In this document: positions 1-6,413 of the stretch, one piece after another | Layout: the number at the start of each line of letters is the position of its first letter | How positions within the stretch are numbered: position 1 is the stretch's first letter | Assembly: GCA_943913325.1 (NCBI GenBank) | Contig: CALTXP010000050.1 | Span: 1-10,892, forward strand | Length of the DNA stretch: 10,892 bases | Source: an uncultured Anaerococcus sp. | GTDB taxonomy: Bacteria; Bacillota; Clostridia; Tissierellales; Peptoniphilaceae | Direction of reading: 5' to 3' | Notes under the pieces: model-generated | What the model was told of the DNA's origin: nothing | Database searches by the model: none | The model's input: only the letters and a program-made list of their open reading frames with translations | Made by a program: the position numbers and the translations under genes

Positions 1-1
1 T

Positions 2-244
2 GCTTCTCAAATATTTATGGCAGTAGAAATTGGACTTACAGGAGCTTTTAATGGAATGGGAGATACCAAGACTCCAGCAATAATAGCTATAGTATTAAAT
101 ACTATGAGGATCCCTTTTTCTTTAGTATTTATGCCTATATTTGAAGTTGCAGGTGTGTGGCTTGCTATGACGCTAACATCTATATTTAAAGGGATATTTA
201 ATATGGTCTTGATGAAAAAGAGAGTGAGAAAAGAACTTTTATAA
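2..244 (+). CDS. MATE family efflux transporter, C-terminal part (5' end outside window)
   Basis: The reading frame is open from the left edge of the window, so only the last 80 residues are visible and the true start lies upstream; the ATG at 17 is internal. The segment ALTGAFNGMGDTKTP-like (seen as GLTGAFNGMGDTKTPA) is the conserved loop of the second half of MATE (NorM/DinF/MepA-type) transporters, a place where many members read G.GD...P. It is followed by two hydrophobic segments and a basic C-terminus (KKRVRKELL), as expected for the cytoplasmic end of the last helix. MATE proteins export drugs or metabolites across the cytoplasmic membrane using a proton or sodium gradient; the substrate cannot be told from this fragment. 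A terminator follows directly, so the gene is transcriptionally separate from the ABC operon downstream. A second, clearly different MATE gene lies at 6400-7740. Confidence 0.85.
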   Translation, partial: ASQIFMAVEIGLTGAFNGMGDTKTPAIIAIVLNTMRIPFSLVFMPIFEVAGVWLAMTLTSIFKGIFNMVLMKKRVRKELL

Positions 245-256
245 GTAGATATTATT

Positions 257-297
257 AAAAAATGGCTAAGGACTTTAAGCTACTTAGCTATTTTTTT
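257..297 (+). terminator. Intrinsic terminator of the upstream MATE gene
   Basis: The arms 257-270 (AAAAAATGGCTAAG) and 283-296 (CTTAGCTATTTTTT) pair over 14 bp with a single G·U, around a 12-nt loop, and the right arm ends in a run of seven T. It begins 12 nt after the MATE stop codon. The A-tract on the left arm could allow some function on the other strand too, but no minus-strand gene ends here. Confidence 0.85.
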
Positions 298-581
298 GTG
301 TAGATTTTACTAAATTCTTATCTAAATTTTACAAATATATAAGTTTTGTAAAAAATATATAAAGTATTTTTACAAAAATTATAAAGAAGTAATAAATTAT
401 GTTGATAATAAAAGATTTATATATTTTACAATTGTATAATATCCAGTTTACAATTATCATCTAATATCTAATAATGAATGCGATTTTTTTGATAAATTTA
501 TTTAAACTATAAGAATAAGAAAACTAATATTTATTTTGAAATTAATTAAGCATTCAAAATTTTTAGTTATAAGGAGACTAG
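298..581 (+). promoter_or_regulatory. Non-coding control region of the ABC operon with repeated TTTACAA motifs
   Basis: No gene is visible. The heptamer TTTACAA occurs five times: plus strand at 328-334, 369-375, 425-431 and 447-453, and as TTGTAAA at 346-352. Copies at 344-357 and 365-377 form an inverted repeat (TTTTGTAAAA / TTTTTACAAAA). The copy at 425 is part of the palindrome TACAATTGTA (427-436), which overlaps a perfect TATAAT (435-440). A possible promoter is TTTACA (447-452), a 17-nt spacer and AATAAT (470-475); TATAAT at 435 has no good -35 box at normal distance. The gene start at 582 has a clear AAGGAG at 571-576. The layout fits an operator array for an operon regulator, but the regulator is not in this window. 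Confidence 0.4.
447..475 (+). promoter_or_regulatory. Candidate promoter for the ABC operon
   Basis: TTTACA (447-452) is separated by 17 nt from AATAAT (470-475), which matches five of six bases of the -10 consensus. A transcript starting near 482 would have a leader of about 100 nt. The sequence is so AT-rich that chance matches are common, and TATAAT at 435-440 is a rival -10 box without a convincing -35 box. Confidence 0.3.
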
Positions 582-1820
582 ATGAGTAATATTAAACTCG
601 AGAACATCTATAAAGATTATGTCGAAGGTGAGCATGTAGTACGTGATTTTAATCTTGATATAAAAGATGGGGAGTTTATTGTACTAGTTGGGCCTAGTGG
701 TTGTGGCAAGTCCACAACACTTAGGATGATAGCAGGCCTTGAGGATATCACATCTGGTAGTTTATATTTTGAAAGTAAACTAATGAATGATGTCCATCCT
801 AAAGATCGTAATATTGCCATGGTTTTTCAAAATTACGCTCTATATCCACATATGTCTGTGGCAGAAAATATGGGTTTTGGTTTAAGAATGCAAAATATGA
901 GCCAAGATGAGATTAATCAAAGGGTAGATAAAACTGCTAGTATTATTGGACTTACTGACTATCTTGATAGACTTCCAAAAGAACTATCAGGAGGGCAAAG
1001 GCAAAGAGTAGCCCTAGGTCGTGCAATATCAAGAAACCCCAAAGTATTTTTAATGGATGAACCACTTAGTAACCTAGATGCTAAGCTTAGAGTACAAACT
1101 AGATCTGAAATATCAAATATTTCTAAGGAATTTGGTAATACTACTATTTATGTAACTCACGATCAGGTTGAAGCTATGACTATGGCTGATAGGATTGTTT
1201 TGATGCGTGATGGTATTATCCAACAGGTTTCAACACCTAAGGATATATACTTATATCCCAATAATATTTTTGTCGCAGGCTTTATGGGATCGCCTGCTAT
1301 GAATTTCATTCCTGTAAAAGTAACGGAGAATGGATTAGAGACTGAGACAAGCCTACTAAAGATAAGTGATGTTATGCTAAATTCTCTTACCTTAAGGGAT
1401 TATATGGGTAAGGAGATTATTTTTGGTATAAGACCTGAGAACCTTTATCTTTCTAAAGATGTTGGTGAAAATGACAGATACGTTAAATTTGATACTAAAG
1501 TAAGACTTGCAGAAATGCTAGGATCAGAGACTCTGATTCACTTCTTAGTTGATAATATCAACGTCATTGCAAAAATTAATACACTCGATGATTTTACTAG
1601 AAATCAAGATATTAGTCTTGCTTATGATTTAGATTTTGTAAATTTATTTGATAGGCAAACTACAGAAAGAATTATCTTAGATAGCAAAAAAGATTATAAG
1701 CAATTTATAGGAAAGGAGGAAAGAGATAGTGGAAAATGCAAATCCGACTATGAAAAATCATATAGATCAAGCTCAAGTAATATCTCAGTCGAGCATTCTA
1801 AGCAAGCTAAGCTCAGTTAG
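582..1820 (+). CDS. ABC transporter ATP-binding protein, MalK/UgpC/MsmX family
   Basis: This is the cytoplasmic motor of a carbohydrate-type ABC importer; it hydrolyses ATP to drive the two permeases encoded next to it. All ATPase motifs are intact: Walker A GPSGCGKST (37-45), Q-loop Q83 in FQNYALYPH, signature LSGGQ (135-139), Walker B VFLMDEP (155-161) with catalytic E160, D-loop SNLD (163-166) and switch H193. A regulatory TOBE region follows, including the typical FGIRPE (281-286) and an LFD near the usual C-terminus. The ATG at 582 has AAGGAG six nt upstream. At 412 residues it is longer than the usual 360-380: about 45 hydrophilic residues follow the normal end, and the last 92 nt overlap the permease gene in another frame. 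Both other frames have stops just before the permease start, so an indel that removed the original stop is possible. Family assignment is secure; the substrate is not known. Confidence 0.95.
   Translation: MSNIKLENIYKDYVEGEHVVRDFNLDIKDGEFIVLVGPSGCGKSTTLRMIAGLEDITSGSLYFESKLMNDVHPKDRNIAMVFQNYALYPHMSVAENMGFGLRMQNMSQDEINQRVDKTASIIGLTDYLDRLPKELSGGQRQRVALGRAISRNPKVFLMDEPLSNLDAKLRVQTRSEISNISKEFGNTTIYVTHDQVEAMTMADRIVLMRDGIIQQVSTPKDIYLYPNNIFVAGFMGSPAMNFIPVKVTENGLETETSLLKISDVMLNSLTLRDYMGKEIIFGIRPENLYLSKDVGENDRYVKFDTKVRLAEMLGSETLIHFLVDNINVIAKINTLDDFTRNQDISLAYDLDFVNLFDRQTTERIILDSKKDYKQFIGKEERDSGKCKSDYEKSYRSSSSNISVEHSKQAKLS
1713..1719 (+). promoter_or_regulatory. Ribosome binding site that fixes the GTG start of the first permease
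   Basis: AAGGAGG lies nine nt upstream of GTG 1729 and inside the 3' end of the ATPase reading frame. The next in-frame ATG (1750) is 30 nt away from this site and has no site of its own, so the GTG start is preferred. In the stretch GATAGTGG, TAG (1727-1729) and GTG (1729-1731) share one base. Confidence 0.75.
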
Positions 1821-2772
1821 TTTTGATCAAGAAGCTTATGATCCTAACTTTAAGCCTGTAAAAAAGACTTTTTTTCAAAAAATAGCAAAGTATAAGACTT
1901 TTTATTTAATGCTTTTACCAGCTTTGGTATTTTTTATATTATTTTCTTACTGGCCGATGACAGGAAATATCTTAGCTTTTAGAAAATTTTCTTTTAATTC
2001 TGGTATGTATGGTAAAGGCTGGGTAGGTCTTAAGTACTTTAGGGAGTTTTTTTCTGATAGGCAAACACCTATTTATATAAAAAATACCCTTATAATATCA
2101 GCGATTAAGTTATTTATTTACTTACCTTTCCCAATAATACTTGCTCTAATATTTAATGAAATTTCAAATACTAAGCATAGATCTGCTTTTCAATCAATTA
2201 CATATCTGCCATATTTTATATCTTGGGTAGTAGTGATTGGTATGTTAAATAAACTCTTTGCACCAAATACAGGTCTTATCAATGCAATGTTTAAAGGTAT
2301 TGGAGTAAGTGATGGATCTAAATTTTATCTAATGGATAATAAATTTTTCTATCCTGCAGTATTTGGAACATATCTATGGAAGAATGTCGGTTGGGATTCC
2401 ATAATATATTATGCATCTATCATGGGCATATCACCATCCTTATATGAGGCTGCAGCTATTGATGGTGCTAATCGATTAAAGCAGACAAGACATGTAACAC
2501 TTCCTGGTATATCAAGAACAATTATGATACTATTTATAATTTCCCTCGGGGGTATACTTTCTGCAGGTTTTGACCAAGTATATTTAATGCAAAATCCAGG
2601 AAACTATAAGGTATCAGAGATAATCGATACATATATAGTAAAAACAGGACTAGAAAAGGCAAGATATGGCCCGGCAACAGCAGTTGGCCTAATCCAAGGG
2701 CTTGTAGGGTTGTTACTAACAGTGATTGTAAATAAGATCGCAGATAAATTTGGTGAAAATTCTTTATGGTAA
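1729..2772 (+). CDS. ABC sugar importer permease, LplB/YtcP-type first subunit
   Basis: One of two membrane-channel subunits of a binding-protein-dependent importer (MalF-like, BPD_transp_1 fold). After a hydrophilic N-terminus of about 55 residues comes a first membrane helix (about 59-77: FYLMLLPALVFFILFSYW-like), then further helices and the cytoplasmic EAA loop EAAAIDG (240-246), which contacts the ATPase. PGNYKVSEIIDTYIVKTGL near the C-terminus is the segment characteristic of the LplB branch, whose partners are large lipoprotein binding proteins. The GTG start is chosen because of the strong AAGGAGG at 1713-1719; this makes a 92-nt overlap with the ATPase gene. The N-terminus is longer than I expect for LplB proteins and its first 30 residues come from the dual-coding stretch. 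The stop is 11 nt before the binding-protein start. Cargo is probably an oligosaccharide or glycan fragment; this is inferred from the family. Confidence 0.92.
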   Translation: MENANPTMKNHIDQAQVISQSSILSKLSSVSFDQEAYDPNFKPVKKTFFQKIAKYKTFYLMLLPALVFFILFSYWPMTGNILAFRKFSFNSGMYGKGWVGLKYFREFFSDRQTPIYIKNTLIISAIKLFIYLPFPIILALIFNEISNTKHRSAFQSITYLPYFISWVVVIGMLNKLFAPNTGLINAMFKGIGVSDGSKFYLMDNKFFYPAVFGTYLWKNVGWDSIIYYASIMGISPSLYEAAAIDGANRLKQTRHVTLPGISRTIMILFIISLGGILSAGFDQVYLMQNPGNYKVSEIIDTYIVKTGLEKARYGPATAVGLIQGLVGLLLTVIVNKIADKFGENSLW

Positions 2773-2783
2773 AAGGAGACATA

Positions 2784-4562
2784 ATGAATATTAAGAAAAC
2801 TTTTAGCAAGGCTATTATTATGGCAATGAGTCTTATAGCGTTAACAGCTTGTGGAAATTCTAAAGATTCAAATACAGCTACTGATAAAAATCAGATAAGG
2901 CAAACAGAGACTACAAATGAAAATAAAAATGACAAAGAAGCTGATAAAAGTAAAAAAAGTACGGATGATAATACTGATAAGCCAGATACATGGATAGCTG
3001 ATAGAGAAATAAAGCTTTTAGTATTTGAATCAGCAGGAGATGCTGGAGAGGATACTATGAGTCCTGAAATAGCTCAATATATTAAAGATAGAACAGGTAT
3101 TACCCTAACTATAGAATCTGTATCAAATGAAGATTCTTATGAGGCTCTTGCAGCTGGACTTTCTTCAGGGGATCTTCCAGATGCAGTAGCATTTTATTTA
3201 GATAACTCAGGTAGACCAGAGTTTCCTCTACTTTTAAAAGCAAGTAATGAAGGAATGTTTGCTGATATATCCGATGAACTTAAAAATTCTAAAGTCTATG
3301 GTAAATATTTTGAAGATGGATATTTACCAAAAGATACTAAAGATAATATTATGATGAGAGATGATCAAGATGGAGCAACATATCTAGTTCATATGTCAAT
3401 TAATAGAAAAGAAGCTGACCCAGGTCGTAAGACAATTGGCGGTATGTATATGAGAAAAGATATTGCTAAAGATCTTGGTGTAAAGACAGACGATATAAAA
3501 ACTACTAAAGATATGCAAAAGCTCCTTGAAAAAATTAAAAAGGGTGATTACAAAGATAAAAACGGTAATCCTGTTATTCCACTTGGACCAACATCTTGGG
3601 GAGGCTCTGATAGAGCTTGGCCATATAGAGACATGGTTTGGGAAGGTGAAGGTGCTCAGAAATTCTTAAAAGATGGGGATAAGGTAAAGCACGAATCAAT
3701 GACAGACTATGCAGAAAAAAGAGTAGCTAAAGTTCGCAAGTGGATTGATGATGGTCTTATGGACCCAGAGTACTACACTATGGAAGAAACACGTGCCCAA
3801 GAAGGTATACAAAACGGATCATTTGCTATAGTAGCTGATTCTCATAATTACAGACCAGAGATTGCAAATGGTGAATGGATTCCACTAGGAGATCTTAAAA
3901 GAGCTGACGGAACTGATAATATGGTAATGCCTTATAAGTCAGGTTATACAGGCTGGGCAATACCATCAACTACTAAAAATCCAGAGGAAGTTGTAAAATT
4001 TGCTGATTGGATGGCTTCTAAAGAAGGTAAATTACTATATTTCTACGGCTTAGAAGGTAAACACTACGACATGGTAGATGGCAAACCAGTTCCTAAAAAA
4101 GAGTTAGTTAAAGAAGCTGAAGAAAACCCTGATGAGGCTATAAAGGAAGGCTTTAGAGGAGTAAGAGCATTCTGGGGTGAGCATTTTGCTTACACAGATA
4201 TGGATAACTATGAAGACTTTGGCGAAGAATCTTGGGGTGATAGCGTAAGAGATGAAGGTGGTAATGAGGCTAAGAAAATTATAGAAGAATATAACTACGA
4301 TGAGAAATATAAAAATAAAAAAGTTATAGATGGTCTTTACCCACGAGCTTATCTATTTGAATTTGAAGGAGAAGACGGCAATCTATCTCAAGCACTTGAT
4401 GATTGGGATGATGCTTTATTAAAAGCTTACTATGCAAAAAGTGATAAAGAGGCAAAATCCTTACTAGACCAAGCTCGCCAAGAACTAGAAGATGCAGGTA
4501 TAGAAGATTTTTGCAAATTCTTAGAAGATAAAGAAAAAGATGGAGACACAATATTCTATTAA
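2784..4562 (+). CDS. Extracellular solute-binding lipoprotein, LplA/YtcQ-like
   Basis: This 592-residue protein is the ligand-capturing part of the importer, anchored to the outer face of the membrane. The start at ATG 2784 is set by AAGGAG (2773-2778); an upstream in-frame ATG at 2766 lies inside the permease gene and would have this site within its coding region. The N-terminus MNIKK... with hydrophobic core ends in lipobox LTAC, giving a lipid-modified C23. Residues 24 to about 68 are a charged, low-complexity Asn/Thr/Asp/Lys linker. The mature part has the size of LplA/YtcQ binding proteins (about 500-550) rather than of short maltose-type ones, and shows SKEGKLLYFYGLEGKHY (412-428), a region typical of that family. 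Many surface acidic residues and Trp-rich segments (SWGGSDRAWPYRDMVWEG) would suit glycan binding. It is followed by a stable hairpin that probably protects its mRNA or limits read-through to the second permease. Confidence 0.92.
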   Translation: MNIKKTFSKAIIMAMSLIALTACGNSKDSNTATDKNQIRQTETTNENKNDKEADKSKKSTDDNTDKPDTWIADREIKLLVFESAGDAGEDTMSPEIAQYIKDRTGITLTIESVSNEDSYEALAAGLSSGDLPDAVAFYLDNSGRPEFPLLLKASNEGMFADISDELKNSKVYGKYFEDGYLPKDTKDNIMMRDDQDGATYLVHMSINRKEADPGRKTIGGMYMRKDIAKDLGVKTDDIKTTKDMQKLLEKIKKGDYKDKNGNPVIPLGPTSWGGSDRAWPYRDMVWEGEGAQKFLKDGDKVKHESMTDYAEKRVAKVRKWIDDGLMDPEYYTMEETRAQEGIQNGSFAIVADSHNYRPEIANGEWIPLGDLKRADGTDNMVMPYKSGYTGWAIPSTTKNPEEVVKFADWMASKEGKLLYFYGLEGKHYDMVDGKPVPKKELVKEAEENPDEAIKEGFRGVRAFWGEHFAYTDMDNYEDFGEESWGDSVRDEGGNEAKKIIEEYNYDEKYKNKKVIDGLYPRAYLFEFEGEDGNLSQALDDWDDALLKAYYAKSDKEAKSLLDQARQELEDAGIEDFCKFLEDKEKDGDTIFY

Positions 4563-4573
4563 TATTATTAGTC

Positions 4574-4613
4574 TAAAATAAATTCTCCGGTCATAGCCGG
4601 AGAATTTATTTTA
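4574..4613 (+). terminator. Perfect 17-bp intra-operon hairpin (attenuator or mRNA stabiliser)
   Basis: Arms 4574-4590 and 4597-4613 pair without a mismatch around the 6-nt loop TCATAG, with CTCCGG/CCGGAG at the top and an A-rich/T-rich base. The T-rich stretch is mostly inside the stem, so termination is likely partial. It lies between the binding-protein stop (4562) and the ribosome site of the second permease (4615-4622). Known importer operons use such hairpins to keep binding-protein mRNA in excess; the same role is inferred here. Confidence 0.8.
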
Positions 4614-4625
4614 TAAGGGAGGATT

Positions 4626-5531
4626 ATGAAAAGTTCAAAAAAACCAATGCAATCTAGCAAACGGTCACAAATTATATTTTATATCATATTGATACTTATG
4701 TCCCTTGCAATTATTTTGCCATTTTTGCATATATTAGCCTTAGCTTTTAATTCAGGAAAAGATGCAGCTACAGGTGGGATTACATTTTTTCCTAGAAAGG
4801 CTACAACAGAAAATTTTCATGAAGTATTTAAGCAGAAAAATCTAGTGAATGGTTTTTTTATTTCAATATTTAGAACAGTTTTAGGCACAGTTGTTGGTGT
4901 GTTCTTGATGTCAATGGCTGCTTGGGCACTTACAATTCCTGATTTGCCAGGTAAAAGTAAGCTTACATTTTTTATATTTTTCACTATGTTATTTAGTGGA
5001 GGAACTATCCCATATTACTTGGTACTTAGCCAATTAAACTTGACTAATACTATTTGGGTATATGTCATACCATCTTTATATAGTGTTACAAATATCTTAC
5101 TTTTAAGATCTGCCTTTCAGCAGGTACCTATGAGTCTTGTAGAAGCAGCAAGGATAGATGGAATGAAAGAGTTTAGGATATTTACCGATATGGTTTTACC
5201 AATGAGCAAGCCAACTCTTGCTACAGTAACTCTTTTTACAGCTGTAGGTCACTGGAATGACTGGTTTGCTGGAAGCTTTTATGTTAGAAATCAAAGATTA
5301 AAACCATTAGCTACACTTTTACAAGATATGCTTACTCGCCAACAAGGCTTGGCAGATGTTCTTGCTAAAAACTCAGGTGCTGCTTATCAGCAATTAGATA
5401 GGGTTCAGATAACAGGGGATTCTTTGCAAATGGCAACAATAATAGTTGTAATTTTACCAATAGTAATTTTGTATCCATTTATACAAAAATACTTTGTTCA
5501 AGGAATCACAATAGGATCAGTTAAGGAATAG
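4626..5531 (+). CDS. ABC sugar importer permease, LplC/YtcP-type second subunit
   Basis: The second membrane-channel subunit (MalG-like) of 301 residues. It begins with a basic cytoplasmic tail, a first helix at about 17-38 (FYIILILMSLAIILPFLHIL), and ATTENF, the typical segment before the periplasm-facing domain of carbohydrate permeases. The EAA loop is EAARIDG (173-179) followed by LPMSKP, and the C-terminal IQKYFVQGITIGSVK is the standard end of the LplC/YtcP branch. The stretch VQITGDSLQMATIIVVILPI is also diagnostic for that branch. The ribosome site AAGGGAGG (4615-4622) sits immediately after the hairpin and only three nt before ATG 4626, a short spacing. The phosphoesterase gene starts three nt after its stop, and AAGGAA in its last codons serves as that gene's ribosome site, so translation is probably coupled. 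Confidence 0.93.
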   Translation: MKSSKKPMQSSKRSQIIFYIILILMSLAIILPFLHILALAFNSGKDAATGGITFFPRKATTENFHEVFKQKNLVNGFFISIFRTVLGTVVGVFLMSMAAWALTIPDLPGKSKLTFFIFFTMLFSGGTIPYYLVLSQLNLTNTIWVYVIPSLYSVTNILLLRSAFQQVPMSLVEAARIDGMKEFRIFTDMVLPMSKPTLATVTLFTAVGHWNDWFAGSFYVRNQRLKPLATLLQDMLTRQQGLADVLAKNSGAAYQQLDRVQITGDSLQMATIIVVILPIVILYPFIQKYFVQGITIGSVKE

Positions 5532-5534
5532 AAT

Positions 5535-6413
5535 ATGGAATTTAATAACAATACATTTAAAATAGTGCAATTTACCGATACTCATTTTGGAAATTTACCA
5601 CACCATAAGGATGATTTAAAAACCTTTGATCTAATTGATAAGATTTTGAAATTAGAGAAGCCAGATTTAATAATCCATACAGGAGATATAATGTGGTCTG
5701 ATGGAGTTAAAGATTCTGATAAGGTATTTACCATTGCTATGGAGCATTTTGATAAACATAATATTCCACTAGCCATAACCTTTGGCAATCACGACTCAGA
5801 AGAAGGGATAAGCCGCTCTGAGCTTCGTGCAATTTACGAAAAGACAATTTCTAATAAACCAACTAAGGAAGAATCATTCATTATAGATGATAAAGAATCC
5901 TACGTGATTCGCTTAAAAGATAAGGGAGAAGATATTGTAATTTTATACTTTATAGATTCTGGAGCGGATGATAAATTTGGCTATGGAACATATGAATGGG
6001 ATAGCCCAGAGCAGGTAGAATGGTTTAGAAAGACCTCTGCTAAGTATAAAAAAGATGATGGGGTAAAGAGGGGTATAGTTTTTCAACATATACCACTCCC
6101 TGAGTATTGGCAAAGCAAGGAAAATATTATTTCTGGACTCCAAGAAGAAACTAACGAAGCTATATCAGCTCCTAAAATTAATACTGGGCTATTTGCTAAT
6201 ATGCTCTTAAATGGAGAAACTTGGGGTATGATAGTAGGTCATGATCATGAAAATAACTTTGATAGTAAGCTTTTTGGTATCCATTTAGCTTATGCTAATT
6301 CATCAGGATATCAAGCTTACGGAGATGTTGCTAAAGGAGCTACAGTAATTGAAATTACTAAAGATCCATTTGATATAAAAACAAGAAATATTCAGATTGA
6401 TGCAAAAAGATAG
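5535..6413 (+). CDS. Calcineurin-like metallophosphoesterase (Dcr2/purple-acid-phosphatase-like), cytoplasmic
   Basis: A 292-residue metal-dependent phosphatase or phosphodiesterase with all core metal-binding motifs in order: D15-x-H17 (TDTHFG), G50-D51, G84-N-H-D87, H185 (FQHIP) and G235-H-D-H238. The segment GYGTYEWDSPEQVEWF (149-164) resembles the Dcr2-type group within the superfamily, where a short Y/W-rich insert precedes the last histidines. There is no signal peptide or membrane helix, so it should act in the cytoplasm. It starts three nt after the second permease and its last 14 nt overlap the MATE gene, so it is a firm member of the operon. The natural inference is that it removes or cleaves a phosphate group on the imported compound. 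The superfamily also covers nucleotides, lipids and proteins as substrates, so the exact reaction is open. Confidence 0.93.
   Translation: MEFNNNTFKIVQFTDTHFGNLPHHKDDLKTFDLIDKILKLEKPDLIIHTGDIMWSDGVKDSDKVFTIAMEHFDKHNIPLAITFGNHDSEEGISRSELRAIYEKTISNKPTKEESFIIDDKESYVIRLKDKGEDIVILYFIDSGADDKFGYGTYEWDSPEQVEWFRKTSAKYKKDDGVKRGIVFQHIPLPEYWQSKENIISGLQEETNEAISAPKINTGLFANMLLNGETWGMIVGHDHENNFDSKLFGIHLAYANSSGYQAYGDVAKGATVIEITKDPFDIKTRNIQIDAKR

Noticed and set aside
402..440. TTGATA (402-407) with TATAAT (435-440) as operon promoter
   Set aside because: The spacing is 27 nt, far from the usual 16-18, so the two boxes cannot belong together.
2766..2786. ATG 2766 as start of the binding protein
   Set aside because: The ribosome site AAGGAG (2773-2778) would lie inside the coding region, and the lipoprotein signal fits ATG 2784.
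6397..6402. TTG 6397 as start of the MATE gene
   Set aside because: ATG follows immediately in frame and neither has a better ribosome site, so ATG 6400 is preferred.
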